Positions 43,382 through 52,596 of a stretch of 64,000 nucleotides of DNA are shown piece after piece. The position numbers and the translations under genes were made by a program. A model generated the notes under the pieces. It had not been told where the DNA came from, searched no databases, and saw only the letters and a list, made by a program, of their open reading frames with translations. The stretch lies in assembly GCA_003134765.1 (NCBI GenBank), contig PLCM01000021.1, forward strand, positions 1 through 64,000. Reading direction: 5' to 3'. How positions within the stretch are numbered: the first letter of the stretch is position 1; every line of letters starts with the position of its first letter. The DNA is from Spartobacteria bacterium. Its GTDB lineage: Bacteria; Verrucomicrobiota; Verrucomicrobiia; Chthoniobacterales; UBA10450.

Positions 43382-44464
43382 ATGGCCCGCATCGATTCAT
43401 TCTTTAAACTGATGGGAGAGCAGAAGGCGTCTGACCTTCATCTCGCCACCAATAATCCGCCGATGCTGCGCATCAACGGTGAGCTCGTCCGCGTCGATTA
43501 CCCACCCCTGCGCAACGACGAACTGAAGGCGATGGTCTACGAAATCGCCCCCGAAGGGAAAATCAAGATCTTCGAAGAAACGTCCGACATCGACTTTGGC
43601 TACGAGGTGCCGGGGATGGCGCGATATCGCGCAAATTTTTTCCAGCAGAAATACGGCATCTCGGCGGTATTCCGTTTGATTCCCTCAAATGTCCTGACCG
43701 TCGAGGACCTGGGTTTGCCTTCAGTGCTGAGGAAATTTCCGATGCTCAAAAAAGGACTGGTCCTGGTCACGGGCCCGACGGGATCCGGTAAGTCGACCAC
43801 GCTGGCGGCGATGATGGATTACGCCAACCTCCATCGCCACGACCACATTATCACGGTCGAAGACCCGATTGAGTTCGTGCATCGGAGCCAGAACTGTCTC
43901 GTCCAGCACCGTGAAGTGGGCGTGCACACCCGCTCGTTCGCCGCCGCGCTCCGCGGAGCGTTGCGCGAAGATCCGGACATTCTTCTCGTCGGCGAATTAC
44001 GCGACCTCGAAACCATCGAGCTGGCGCTGACCGCCGCCGCCACCGGCCACCTCGTTTTCGGCACGCTGCATACGTCGAGCGCTTCGAAAGCGGTCGACCG
44101 CATCATCGATGTTTTCCCGACCAACCAGCAAAACCAGATCCGGGCCACCCTGGCGGAGTCCCTCAAGGGCGTGATTGCGCAAAACCTTTTCAAGCGAATC
44201 GACAAGCCAGGCCGCGTTGCCGCCCTCGAAATCCTTGTGGTGGACATGGCCATCGCGAACCTGGTCCGGGAGGGGAAAACCCACCAAATCCCGGGCATGA
44301 TTCAGGTCGGCAAAAAGAAGGGCAACCAGCCCCTGGACGACGCGATCATGGAGCATCTGCGCCACGCGCGCATTTCCCCGGAGGAAGCCTACGACAAGGG
44401 GATCGACAAAAAGAAATTCCGGCCCTTCCTGAAGGAACCGCCGATGGATGGCGCTGATGAATAG
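43382..44464 (+). CDS. pilT: Type IV pilus retraction ATPase PilT
   Basis: PilT is a hexameric motor that depolymerises type IV pili and drives twitching motility. The protein has 360 residues from the ATG at 43382 (a GTG 12 bp earlier is possible). Motifs are SDLHLATNNPPMLRINGEL, Walker A in VTGPTGSGKSTTLAAMMDY (about residue 130), the Asp box EDPIEFVH, the His box HREVGVHTRSF, Walker B LLVGELRDLETIELAL, TGHLVFGTLHT and a C-terminal AIANLVREGKTHQIPGMIQ, close to the PilT-specific AIRNLIRE. It is followed at once by a second ATPase gene. Confidence 0.95.
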   Translation: MARIDSFFKLMGEQKASDLHLATNNPPMLRINGELVRVDYPPLRNDELKAMVYEIAPEGKIKIFEETSDIDFGYEVPGMARYRANFFQQKYGISAVFRLIPSNVLTVEDLGLPSVLRKFPMLKKGLVLVTGPTGSGKSTTLAAMMDYANLHRHDHIITVEDPIEFVHRSQNCLVQHREVGVHTRSFAAALRGALREDPDILLVGELRDLETIELALTAAATGHLVFGTLHTSSASKAVDRIIDVFPTNQQNQIRATLAESLKGVIAQNLFKRIDKPGRVAALEILVVDMAIANLVREGKTHQIPGMIQVGKKKGNQPLDDAIMEHLRHARISPEEAYDKGIDKKKFRPFLKEPPMDGADE

Positions 44465-44476
44465 GAGCCAGGAGCA

Positions 44477-45643
44477 ATGAGAATTCCCGACCTCGATAAA
44501 ATCTTATCCGCGATGCTGCAGACTTACGACGGCATTTCGGACCTCAACTTCTCGGTGGGGCATCCCATGCAGGTCGAGGATTTCGGCGAACTGAAACCGG
44601 TCTACGTCGATCCGCCGATCGAAGCGCTCACACCCTACCAGACGGAGCAGATCGCGCTCACGTTGATGCAGGGGAACCGCCGGCTGATCTACGATTACCT
44701 TACCGGCGGTTCGTGCGACTGCAGTTATTCGCTCGGCGAGGAAGCGCGCTTCCGCGTCAACATTTTCCGGCAGCAGGGTCATTTCTCGATCGTGTTGCGG
44801 AAACTCGAAGGGGCAATCCCAACGATCCAAAGCCTGGAATTGCCTCCGATCTTCAAAGAGATTGCGAAGGAAAAAACCGGACTCGTTCTCGTCACCGGCG
44901 CCACGGGCAGCGGCAAGACGACGACCCTGGCGGCTCTGCTAAACGAGATCAACGAGGAGCAGCCAGTCCACATCGTCACACTCGAAGACCCAATCGAATT
45001 CGTGCATCCGACGAAAAGGGCAACGTTCAATCAACGCGAGTTGGGCCACGATTTTAACAATTATCCCAACGGCTTGCGCGCGGCGCTTCGCCAGGCTCCC
45101 AAAGTCATCCTCGTGGGCGAAATGCGAGACCGCGCGACCGTAGAAGTCGCGTTGATGGCGGCGGAGACGGGTCACCTGGTGTTGAGCACGCTCCACACCA
45201 TCGATGCCGGCCAGGCGATCAATCGTATCCTCGGGCTTTTCTCTCTCGGCGAGGAGCAACAGCTCCGCATCCGGCTGGCTGACACCCTGCGCTACATCGT
45301 CAGCCAGCGGCTCGCGCCGAAAGTAGGCGGTGGTCGGCAATTACTCACGGAAATCCTGGGCAACAATCTGCGCACCCGCGAAACGATCGCGATCGGTGAA
45401 GGCGAACACCGCAGTTTCTACGAAATCATCGAGGCCAGTTCGCCTTTCGGTTGGATGACGTTCGACCAGTCGATCCTGAACTCTTACGAAAGCGATTTCA
45501 TCACAGAAGAAACCGCGCGGTTGTTCGCCACCCGCAAGGGCAGGGTCAGCCGCGGACTCGACCTCATCCAAAAAGCGCGCGGCGTGGACAACGACCTCGA
45601 CTCCGGCCTGCGGCTCGATCTCCCCGCCAACGCCTTCCGCTAA
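44477..45643 (+). CDS. Second PilT/PilU-type twitching-motility ATPase
   Basis: The protein has 388 residues. An AGGAGC ribosome-binding site lies before the ATG, 12 bp after pilT. It has SDLNFSVGHPMQVE in the N-domain, Walker A VTGATGSGKTTTLAALL, EDPIEFVHP, HDFNNYPNGLRAALRQAP, Walker B ILVGEMRDRATVEVAL and TGHLVLSTLHT. The PilT AIRNLIRE element is missing; instead the C-terminal part has EGEHRSFYEIIEASSPFGW and MTFDQSI, as in PilU-like accessory motors. It probably assists PilT under load. The gene after it begins 3 bp downstream. Confidence 0.92.
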   Translation: MRIPDLDKILSAMLQTYDGISDLNFSVGHPMQVEDFGELKPVYVDPPIEALTPYQTEQIALTLMQGNRRLIYDYLTGGSCDCSYSLGEEARFRVNIFRQQGHFSIVLRKLEGAIPTIQSLELPPIFKEIAKEKTGLVLVTGATGSGKTTTLAALLNEINEEQPVHIVTLEDPIEFVHPTKRATFNQRELGHDFNNYPNGLRAALRQAPKVILVGEMRDRATVEVALMAAETGHLVLSTLHTIDAGQAINRILGLFSLGEEQQLRIRLADTLRYIVSQRLAPKVGGGRQLLTEILGNNLRTRETIAIGEGEHRSFYEIIEASSPFGWMTFDQSILNSYESDFITEETARLFATRKGRVSRGLDLIQKARGVDNDLDSGLRLDLPANAFR

Positions 45644-45646
45644 ACC

Positions 45647-46111
45647 ATGGAAACGCAAGACTCCTCCTTCTTCGATCTCGGCGACAACACGGCGCTCGTC
45701 TGCGTCGATCACCAGCAATATCAGAAAATGGTCGTGCCTCAGTTGATCGACATGACCTACAAGGTGCACCTCGGTTTGTTCGAGGAAGATGTGCTCCTAA
45801 AGCTCAAAACCTACAGCTACAATGTGGTGGTTGTTTACGAGAATTTCAAAGGCTCGACCCCACAGAACAACCCGATCCTGCGCGCGATGGTCAAACGTCC
45901 GGGCGCGGAACGCCGGGAACATTTTCTCGTGCTTCTGAGCCACCGCTTCCCGACGAACGACGCCATGAGTGCGTTCGTGCAAAGCGTCGACCTGATCGTG
46001 AACATCGCGGACCTGGCGAATTTCAAGCCGGTCCTCCGGCGCGGCGTTGCCCAGTATCGGGAGCTTTACACTTCCTTCCACGAAACGCTCAAAGCCGTCC
46101 AGGCAATCTGA
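45647..46111 (+). CDS. Receiver-like protein of unknown function in the pilT operon
   Basis: The protein has 154 residues and starts 3 bp after the pilU-like gene, so it is co-translated. The secondary-structure order resembles a receiver fold: NTALVCVDHQQYQKMVVPQL, then VHLGLFEEDVLLKLKTYSYN and VVVVYENFKG, with hydrophobic strands where LVVDD, LVLLD and so on would sit. The acidic pocket and Lys are not clear, so it would be a pseudo-receiver. The second half (MSAFVQSVDLIVNIADLANF) is helical. It may couple signals to the retraction motors. Function inferred from context only. Confidence 0.7.
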   Translation: METQDSSFFDLGDNTALVCVDHQQYQKMVVPQLIDMTYKVHLGLFEEDVLLKLKTYSYNVVVVYENFKGSTPQNNPILRAMVKRPGAERREHFLVLLSHRFPTNDAMSAFVQSVDLIVNIADLANFKPVLRRGVAQYRELYTSFHETLKAVQAI

Positions 46112-46235
46112 TCCGCCGGTCCACCCGGGTGCTTCCCGCAAAAAAACGCGCGAAACTTCAGGTCGGGGCACGATGTTTTAGACGGGAAGCGCAGTTGCGG
46201 CTGCCCTTCCGCGCACGATACTACCGGGCACCTCT

Positions 46236-46757
46236 ATGAAGCTGAGCAACTGGATTCGATTCACCTGGGATTTGACCCAGCTTCCCGCGTTCGAGAACGC
46301 GCTGCCCGAACATTACGAGATTGGGCCGGCCACGGTGGAGGACGAAAAGGAACTGCGCAAGATCATCTCGACCTCGTTCATGCTCGATCCGATGTGGAGC
46401 CCGGAGTTGCAGGACGTCACGGAAAAGATTGAGTCGTGGCTGGAGCGCGCGTTTGCCTCCCCCGCGTGTAGTTTTCTGGCGTTGCGCCACGGCACGCGGA
46501 TCATCGGCGCGGCCGTGATTTCGACTGAGGCGGAGGCCGAGATGCACCTGATCCCCGGCCCTTGCATTTCGATGGAATATCGGAACCGCGGATTCGGCAC
46601 TCGCTTGCTGGAACAGGCTCTTTCCCGATTGCGCGAAGCAGGCCTACGAGGAGCCGCCGGGGTGGCGAAAGAGAATCTGCCGGTGACGAAATTCCTTTAC
46701 CCGAAGTTTAACGCGACCTCGTCTCCATACGATTTTACGCCGCTGGTGCCGGCCTGA
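46236..46757 (+). CDS. GNAT-family N-acetyltransferase
   Basis: The protein has 173 residues. The fold is shown by an N-terminal EHYEIGPATVEDEKELRKII, the acetyl-CoA-binding strand and loop PGPCISMEYRNRGFGTRLLE (motif A, R/Q-x-x-G-x-G/A read as RNRGFG) and a following helix with ALSRLREAGLRGA. The acceptor is unknown. It follows the pil operon after 124 bp and converges with the cupin gene, sharing the stop region with no gap. Confidence 0.85.
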   Translation: MKLSNWIRFTWDLTQLPAFENALPEHYEIGPATVEDEKELRKIISTSFMLDPMWSPELQDVTEKIESWLERAFASPACSFLALRHGTRIIGAAVISTEAEAEMHLIPGPCISMEYRNRGFGTRLLEQALSRLREAGLRGAAGVAKENLPVTKFLYPKFNATSSPYDFTPLVPA

Positions 46758-47084
46758 TCAGCCTTTTGTGTCCGGAGAATATTCAGGCGGCGAATAAACG
46801 TTGAAAGTCACCGCACGTTGCCTTCCCGGATTCCGGAAACGGTGGGGTGTTCCAGCCCGGATCAAGAGCACATCGCCCTTTCTTAGCCTCACCCTTTCAG
46901 GGCCAACCGTCCCCGACAGATTCCCCGAAAGCATCAGCAAAACCTGATCGCTTCTGGCATGCGCCTCGGCTTTCCTGCCCGTCTCGTCGCCGGGCGCCAG
47001 CGTCATCACTGCGGTTTGGGTGCGCCTGCTGGTTTGCAGCACTTCGAACCACTCCGTGGCGTCTTTGATATTTGCCAAATCCAT
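46758..47084 (-). CDS. Small cupin-domain protein
   Basis: The protein has 108 residues from MDLANIKDATEWF, with AGGGAAAG 7 nt upstream. The frame stays open for another 870 bp upstream, but that part is antisense to the permease gene and is not coding. Cupin motif 1 is read as GRKAEAHARSDQVLLMLSG and motif 2 as GDVLLIRAGTPHRFRN. The metal-ligand set is incomplete (His in motif 1, PHRF in motif 2), so a ligand-binding or isomerase-like role is open. It is divergent from the ABC permease, with 90 bp between starts. Confidence 0.85.
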   Translation of the reverse strand: MDLANIKDATEWFEVLQTSRRTQTAVMTLAPGDETGRKAEAHARSDQVLLMLSGNLSGTVGPERVRLRKGDVLLIRAGTPHRFRNPGRQRAVTFNVYSPPEYSPDTKG

Positions 47085-47174
47085 TTCGAACTTTCCCTGC
47101 CCTCCTAACCGAGGCAACATCCTCGCAGCCTTCGATTTTTGAATCCGATCGCATCCGACCACGCATCCCACTTG

Positions 47175-49760
47175 ATGATCCAGGACCTTAGGTTCGCGCT
47201 CCGGCAGCTTTTCAAGGCGCCGGGATTCACCCTCGCCGCCGTGATCGTTCTCGCCCTTGGCATTGGCGCCAACACGGCCGTCTTCAGCCTCGTCCACACG
47301 ATGTTTTTCGCGCCGCCCCCTTACGCAAAGGCGCAGGAAGTCGTCCAGTTGTTTTCGCAGGACAAGAAGAATCCGAAAACATATCGCGGCTTTTCCTATC
47401 CGACCTACACCGACATCCGCGCCCAGAACACGGTCTTCGCCGACGTGATGGCCTACAACCTCGCCATGATCGGGCTCGGCCAGAAAGGCGACACGCGTCG
47501 CACGTTTGGCGGCATCGTCAGCTCGAATTATTTCTCCGTGCTCGGCATCCCCCTCGCTCGCGGCCGCACCTTTCTGCCGGAAGAAGAGACTCTCGGCCGG
47601 AACGCGCCGGTTGCGATCGTCAGTTACGCCTACTGGCAGAAACATAATCTCGACCCGGCCGTGCTCGGCTCCGAGCTGCTGGTCAATGGCCACCCTTTTA
47701 CCATCGTTGGGATCGCGCCGCGCGGGTTCACCGGAACGCTCCAGATATTTTCCGTGGAAGTCTGGCTGCCGCTCAGCAATTACGACCGGATCGCGAATGA
47801 TTTCGAGCAGGCGAACAAGAGCGCGTTCGGCGATCGGGCGGGCCAACAACTGATCGTTATCGGCCGGCTCAAACCGGGAATGACCGCAGCCAGCGCGAAA
47901 CCCGCGGTCGAAGGCCTGGCGGCCAATCTCGAGAAAGCGTTCCCCGTCGAGCAAAAGGACCAGACCTTCACAACCACCCCAATCTCGCGCTTCTCGGTCA
48001 GCACGGACCCGTCCGGTGAAGGCGGCCTGGAAGCGATCGCGCCGATGTTGCTCGGGATGGCGATTGTGGTCTTGCTGGTCGCGTGCCTGAACCTCGCCAA
48101 CATGTTGCTCGCCCGGGGCACGGCCCGGCGGAAAGAAATCGCGATTCGCCTCGCCCTCGGCGGAAGCCGCTTCCGGATCGTGCGCCAGCTTTTAACCGAA
48201 GGTTTTGTCCTGGCGCTGCTGGGCGGCGCATGCGGGCTTGTTCTCGGCCTTTGGTCTTCCGATCTCCTTGTTGCCTCCCTCGGGAAAATGCTGCCGCTCG
48301 ATATCGTCTGGCTCGCCGGCCCGAATTTTTCGATCCTCGCGGCCACATTCGCCTTCTGTGTGGTCGGCACCCTCGGCTTCGCGCTCGGACCGGCGCTCAA
48401 ACTATCCCGCAGCGCCGTTGTCGCCGACCTCAAGGAACAGGCTGGCGAAGATGTCGTCAGGCGCCGTTGGAGATTTCTGCCACGTAATCCGCTGGTCGTC
48501 GCGCAGATCGCGTTTTCGCTCGCCCTGCTCACCGCCGCCGCGCTCTTTATCCGCGGTGCCGGCAAAGCGGCCTCGGTCGATACCGGTCTCGCACCCGGCG
48601 CGAGTTTCCTTGTCGAAACGGATGCGAGCCTCGCCGGATACGATCAGAAACGCGCGCAAAATCTCTACCGTTCTCTCGAGGAACGGCTCGGTGCCCTGCC
48701 TGCCGTCGAACACACCAGCGTTTCGGCCACGGTCCCGTTCGGGATGATCTCGTTGAATCGCAACGTCCAACGCGCCGGGCTTCAACCCGCACCCGACGCC
48801 AAGCCGGCAACCGCCGCTGAAGGGCTCGCCTTCAGTGCCGCCTGGAACAGCGTCGGCGCCGATTACTTTGCCACGGTCGGTCTTCCTGTCGTGCGCGGAC
48901 GCGCCTTCAATCAGGCCGAAGCGACGCAATCAGGCGGCCCGATGGTCGCCATCATCGACGAAGTCCTCGCAAAAAAACTCTGGCCGGAGGGTGACGCGCT
49001 CGGCCAGCGCATTCAATATGCGAGCGACAATGCGCCCCGCGCCAAGAACGACTCCCACGGTGTCGGCATGACCGGCGATCTCAGTGGTGAAACCGGAAAA
49101 GAAACGATCGAGATTGTGGGGATTGTTCCGACCACGAAAGGGGGGCTGTTCGAAAAAGATCCGCACGGCCAGATCTATCTTCCGTTCGCGCGCGGCTTCC
49201 AGAGCAATGTTTCCTTCATTGTCCGATTTCGTTCGCTCCCGGCCGGCAGTGAAGCGAGCACCGCCGATCTTCTTCGCCGCACCGTCCGCGACGTCGATCC
49301 GGCGCTGCCCATTCTCTCACTCAAGAGTTTCGCCCAGCATCTCGACAGCAACTTCCAGCTCTGGGTTGTCCGAGCCGGCGCCGCTATGTTCTCCGTCTTC
49401 GGCCTTCTCGCCCTCGGTCTCGCCGTCGTCGGCCTCTATGGCGTGAAAGCGTACTCCGTCGCGCGGCGCACGCGCGAGATCGGCATCCGCATGGCCCTCG
49501 GCGCTCAACCAGGAATGGTCCTGCGCATGATTATGCGCGAAGGCTCCATCATGCTTTTCAGCGGCATTTTCATCGGGCTTCTTCTCGCCGCCGGCACCGG
49601 AAAAATCTTGAGCGGCATGCTCTACGAAGTCGGCGCGCTGGATCCTGTCGCATTCACTCTCGCCCCCCTCACCCTTGCCGTCGCGGCCCTCTTCGCCACC
49701 TGGCTTCCCGCCCGCCGCGCCACCCGCATCAGCCCGATGGCCGCGCTGCGAACGGAGTAG
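47175..49760 (+). CDS. ABC transporter permease of the ADOP (duplicated MacB/FtsX) type
   Basis: The protein has 861 residues from MIQDLRFALRQLFKAPGFT (a TTG 36 bp earlier is possible). This opening is the hallmark of the Acidobacterial duplicated orphan permease family. It has an N-terminal helix, then a MacB-type periplasmic domain (FSYPTYTDIRAQNTVFADVM, SSNYFSVLGIPLARGRTF), an FtsX membrane unit (VVLLVACLNLANMLLARGTA, RRKEIAIRLALGGSR), a second periplasmic domain and a second FtsX unit (GVKAYSVARRTREIGIRMAL), ending in PARRATRISPMAALR. No ATPase gene is adjacent, as usual for this orphan family. The substrate is unknown. Confidence 0.93.
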   Translation: MIQDLRFALRQLFKAPGFTLAAVIVLALGIGANTAVFSLVHTMFFAPPPYAKAQEVVQLFSQDKKNPKTYRGFSYPTYTDIRAQNTVFADVMAYNLAMIGLGQKGDTRRTFGGIVSSNYFSVLGIPLARGRTFLPEEETLGRNAPVAIVSYAYWQKHNLDPAVLGSELLVNGHPFTIVGIAPRGFTGTLQIFSVEVWLPLSNYDRIANDFEQANKSAFGDRAGQQLIVIGRLKPGMTAASAKPAVEGLAANLEKAFPVEQKDQTFTTTPISRFSVSTDPSGEGGLEAIAPMLLGMAIVVLLVACLNLANMLLARGTARRKEIAIRLALGGSRFRIVRQLLTEGFVLALLGGACGLVLGLWSSDLLVASLGKMLPLDIVWLAGPNFSILAATFAFCVVGTLGFALGPALKLSRSAVVADLKEQAGEDVVRRRWRFLPRNPLVVAQIAFSLALLTAAALFIRGAGKAASVDTGLAPGASFLVETDASLAGYDQKRAQNLYRSLEERLGALPAVEHTSVSATVPFGMISLNRNVQRAGLQPAPDAKPATAAEGLAFSAAWNSVGADYFATVGLPVVRGRAFNQAEATQSGGPMVAIIDEVLAKKLWPEGDALGQRIQYASDNAPRAKNDSHGVGMTGDLSGETGKETIEIVGIVPTTKGGLFEKDPHGQIYLPFARGFQSNVSFIVRFRSLPAGSEASTADLLRRTVRDVDPALPILSLKSFAQHLDSNFQLWVVRAGAAMFSVFGLLALGLAVVGLYGVKAYSVARRTREIGIRMALGAQPGMVLRMIMREGSIMLFSGIFIGLLLAAGTGKILSGMLYEVGALDPVAFTLAPLTLAVAALFATWLPARRATRISPMAALRTE

Positions 49761-49773
49761 GTTCCTGTGGAGG

Positions 49774-49846
<73 letters not shown>

Positions 49847-49940
49847 GTGATGCGCCGATGGCGCGAAAGCCGCGAGCGCGTCACTATGCGGAATTAACGA
49901 CATCGGGCAAGCGGCGATTGCGGTAAGCGGGAGCCCAGAG

Positions 49941-49976
49941 TGCAACAACGGGATCCCTCGACTTCGCTCGGGATGA
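49941..49976. repeat. Half palindromic repeat, GGATCCCTCGACTTCGCTC family
   Basis: CGGGATCCCTCGACTTCGCT followed by CGGGATGAC matches one arm of the TCATCCCGAGCGAAGTCGAG family. It ends directly at the aat stop codon (complement of CTA at 49977-49979). Confidence 0.65.
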
Positions 49977-50549
49977 CTAGTCGATAAAACTGCGTGGCAA
50001 ATTTACAGCGGTCGCAAGGAAATGGAGATATTCGGAACGCGGGATTTCGATGGCGCCGAATTGTTGCAGGTGGGGCGTCACCCATTGCGTATCGAGAAGG
50101 ACGAATTTCCGCGTCCGCAGATGTTCCACGAGCCCGAGCAGCGCCATCTTCGAGGCATCCCGGACATGATGGAACATCGACTCGCCGAAAAACGCACCGC
50201 CCACCGAGACACCGTAAAGGCCGCCGGCGAGCTTGCCGTTTTGCCACGCTTCAATGGAATGGGCATGGCCAAGCTGGTGGAGCCGGGTGTAGCTGGCAAT
50301 GATCTCGTCGTTGATCCACGTTTCCGGCCGTCGCGCACATTCCCGCATCACCTCAGCGAAGGAAACGTCGACGCGGGTCTCGAAGCTCTTTTTGCGAACG
50401 TGCCGTTCGAGCGTATGCGGCACGTGAAATTCCTTCAGCGGCAGAATTGCGCGCGGATCGGGCGAAAACCATTCGATTTCTCCATCCGCCATCGCCATGG
50501 GAAATACGCCCAGGCGGTAGCCTTGGAGCAAGACTTCCGGGTCAATCAT
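49977..50549 (-). CDS. aat: Leucyl/phenylalanyl-tRNA--protein transferase
   Basis: This enzyme adds Leu or Phe to proteins with N-terminal Lys/Arg, marking them for ClpS/ClpAP degradation (N-end rule). It has 190 residues from MIDPEVLLQGYRLGVFPM; a longer frame upstream lies in repeat DNA. Typical motifs are YRLGVFPMA, IEWFSPDPRAILPL, FHVPHTLERHVRKK, CARRPETWINDEII, the active-site GHAHSIEAWQNGKLAGGLYG, VSVGGAFFGESMFH and FVLLDTQWVTPHLQQFG. It is complete but ends right at a repeat. Confidence 0.96.
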   Translation of the reverse strand: MIDPEVLLQGYRLGVFPMAMADGEIEWFSPDPRAILPLKEFHVPHTLERHVRKKSFETRVDVSFAEVMRECARRPETWINDEIIASYTRLHQLGHAHSIEAWQNGKLAGGLYGVSVGGAFFGESMFHHVRDASKMALLGLVEHLRTRKFVLLDTQWVTPHLQQFGAIEIPRSEYLHFLATAVNLPRSFID

Positions 50550-50551
50550 GG

Positions 50552-50655
50552 GAAGAGAGTGACATGTGACGAGTGACATGTGACAAGTAAAGAACGATCG
50601 GAAGCGCGGTCGAATTCGAAGCTCGTCACTCGCCACTTGTCACTCGTCACTTTCT
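50552..50655. repeat. Short-phrase inverted repeat, GTGACATGTGACGAGTGAC
   Basis: Copies of GAGTGACATGTGAC at about 50556-50584 face copies of GTCACTCG and ACTTGTCACTCGTCAC at 50624-50650. The element fills the space between the divergent aat and lipoprotein genes and begins 3 bp upstream of the aat start. Confidence 0.8.
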
Positions 50656-50671
50656 TAAGTATCCTTCGTCC

Positions 50672-50857
50672 TTGAAGGCCTTCTCGATTGCTTTCTTCGT
50701 CGCGACCGCGGTTCTGATCACCGGTTGTGCTGATCCGCTCGAAAAACCTGTGGTGCAAGAGGCGCAGGAAAAATTCCAGCGCGGAATCACCGGCAACGGG
50801 ACCCTGGGCCCGGTGGATCAGACCGACGATCCCACTATCAAGGGGATGCACCCGTGA
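50672..50857 (+). CDS. Small lipoprotein upstream of guaA
   Basis: The protein has 61 residues from a TTG at 50672. The signal peptide ([13 protein letters not shown]) ends in a lipobox, LITGC, giving a lipidated Cys19. The mature part is short and charged ([20 protein letters not shown]). The tail overlaps the guaA start by 4 bp (GTGA), indicating co-translation. Such small lipoproteins are common envelope components; I do not know a function. Aspartate at +2 (CAD: Ala at +2, Asp at +3) gives no clear inner-membrane signal. Confidence 0.7.
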   Translation: MKAFSIAFFVATAVLITGCADPLEKPVVQEAQEKFQRGITGNGTLGPVDQTDDPTIKGMHP

Positions 50858-52449
50858 AAAAAGCCGCCGCGACCGCGCATTCGAAAATCCTGATCCTCGA
50901 TTTCGGCTCGCAATACACCCAGGTGATCGCGCGGCGGATTCGCGAGTGCCAGGTCTATTCGGAGATCGTCCGGTTCAATATTCCGGCGGAAGAAGTGGTG
51001 GCATTGGCGCCGAAAGGGATCGTGCTCTCGGGCGGACCGGCCAGCGTTTACGACGACCGCGCGCCGCAGCCGGACCCAAAGATTTTTTCTCTCGGCATTC
51101 CGGTGCTCGGCATTTGTTACGGAATGCAATTGATGGCGCACCATCTCGGTGGGCAGGTGGAATTCAGTGATCGACGCGAGTACGGCGCGGGCCGGTTGCA
51201 GGTCCTGAATGGATCGAGACTCTTCGACGGGATCAGCGACCAAATCGATATTTGGTGCAGCCACGGTGACAACGTAACCGCAATGCCGGCCGGTTTTCGC
51301 GCGGCGGCGCACACAGAGAACGCGCCTTTCGCCGCCATGGAGGATCCGGCAAGAAAATTATACGCGCTCCAGTTCCATCCCGAGGTCGCGCATACGCCTC
51401 GGGGAAAAGAGATCATCCAGAATTTTGTTTTCCACATTTGCGGATGCTCGATGGACTGGACAATGGGTTCGTTCATCGAGGAAGCGTGCGACCGGGTGCG
51501 CCGCCAGGTTGGCGATCAGAAAGTGGTCCTCGGCCTCAGCGGTGGCGTTGATTCGTCCGTGGTGGCGGCGCTTTTGCACAAGGCGATTGGCGACCAGCTC
51601 ACCTGCATCTTCGTCAACAACGGTCTGCTCCGCTCGCGTGAGGAAGAAATGGTGCAGCGGGTCTTCGACGAGAATTTCCACATCCGCCTCAAGTATGTCG
51701 ATGCCGCCGATCGTTTCCTGAAATTGCTGGAAGGCATTACGGATCCCGAAGAGAAACGGAAAATTATCGGGCGCGAATTCGTCAAAGTCTTCGAGCACGC
51801 GACTGAGGAACTGCTGGCCGAGGATGCCGCCAAGGGTTCCGGAGACCACGGCGGCTATCATTTTCTCGCGCAGGGCACTCTCTACCCTGATGTGATCGAG
51901 AGCGTGGCGATCGGCGGAAACCCGGCCCACGTGATCAAGAGTCACCACAATGTCGGCGGCCTGCCGGAAAAAATGCACTTCGAATTGGTGGAGCCGGTGC
52001 GCCAGCTCTTCAAAGACGAAGTGCGGCAAGCCGGCCTCCAATTGGGGCTGCCCAAGGAGATCGTTTACCGGCAACCGTTCCCGGGACCCGGATTGGCCGT
52101 GCGGATTCTCGGCGAGGTCACGCCGGAACGGCTTCGGATCCTGCGCGACGCCGACACAATCGTGGTGAGCGAGATGAAAGCGTCCGATTGGTATTATCGC
52201 GTCTGGCAATCTTTCGCGGTCTTGTTGCCGGTGCGCTCCGTCGGCGTCATGGGCGACCAGCGTACCTACGAAAACACGGTCGCGATCCGCATCGTGGAAA
52301 GTCAGGACGGGATGACGGCGGATTGGGTGCGCTTGCCTTACGAGCTGCTGGCCCGCATTTCCAGCCGAATCATCAACGAAGTCAAAGGCGTGAATCGCGT
52401 CTGCTACGACATCTCGACCAAGCCACCGAGCACGATCGAGTGGGAATAG
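50854..52449 (+). CDS. guaA: GMP synthase (glutamine-hydrolysing)
   Basis: GuaA converts XMP to GMP using glutamine and ATP. The protein has 531 residues from a GTG at 50854. The glutaminase domain has [20 protein letters not shown], the nucleophile Cys88 in [15 protein letters not shown], and the His-Glu pair in [11 protein letters not shown]. The ATP-pyrophosphatase domain has the P-loop [20 protein letters not shown]. The dimerisation domain shows [15 protein letters not shown] and the closing [20 protein letters not shown]. It is full length with all catalytic residues. It is translationally coupled to the small lipoprotein. Confidence 0.97.
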   Translation: MKKAAATAHSKILILDFGSQYTQVIARRIRECQVYSEIVRFNIPAEEVVALAPKGIVLSGGPASVYDDRAPQPDPKIFSLGIPVLGICYGMQLMAHHLGGQVEFSDRREYGAGRLQVLNGSRLFDGISDQIDIWCSHGDNVTAMPAGFRAAAHTENAPFAAMEDPARKLYALQFHPEVAHTPRGKEIIQNFVFHICGCSMDWTMGSFIEEACDRVRRQVGDQKVVLGLSGGVDSSVVAALLHKAIGDQLTCIFVNNGLLRSREEEMVQRVFDENFHIRLKYVDAADRFLKLLEGITDPEEKRKIIGREFVKVFEHATEELLAEDAAKGSGDHGGYHFLAQGTLYPDVIESVAIGGNPAHVIKSHHNVGGLPEKMHFELVEPVRQLFKDEVRQAGLQLGLPKEIVYRQPFPGPGLAVRILGEVTPERLRILRDADTIVVSEMKASDWYYRVWQSFAVLLPVRSVGVMGDQRTYENTVAIRIVESQDGMTADWVRLPYELLARISSRIINEVKGVNRVCYDISTKPPSTIEWE

Positions 52450-52453
52450 GCTT

Positions 52454-52548
52454 TCTGTCGTCCCGAGTCCGGCAGCCGCCGGATCGAGGGATCCCGCTAC
52501 ACGTCGAGCGACGGGATGGTTCGACTTCGCTGCGCTCACCATGACAGG
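52454..52548. repeat. Palindromic repeat, CTGTCGTCCCGAG family
   Basis: The left end TCTGTCGTCCCGAG and right end CACCATGACAGGTA face each other around inner CCGGCAGCCGCCGG and CGAGGGATCCCG / CGACGGGATGG parts. It fills the guaA-glucosidase gap. It is a relative of the elements at 55357 and 61070. Confidence 0.7.
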
Positions 52549-52596
52549 TAAGAAAGAGCGCGACATCGCTCAACCGGGCACGATAAGTTCGCTTCG

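Noticed and set aside
47085-47954. An upstream extension of the cupin frame to 398 codons
   Set aside because: The extension is antisense to the ADOP permease. The cupin has its own ribosome-binding site and a natural start at 47084.
51358-52566. A 402-codon minus-strand frame
   Set aside because: It lies opposite guaA, whose catalytic motifs are all present on the plus strand.
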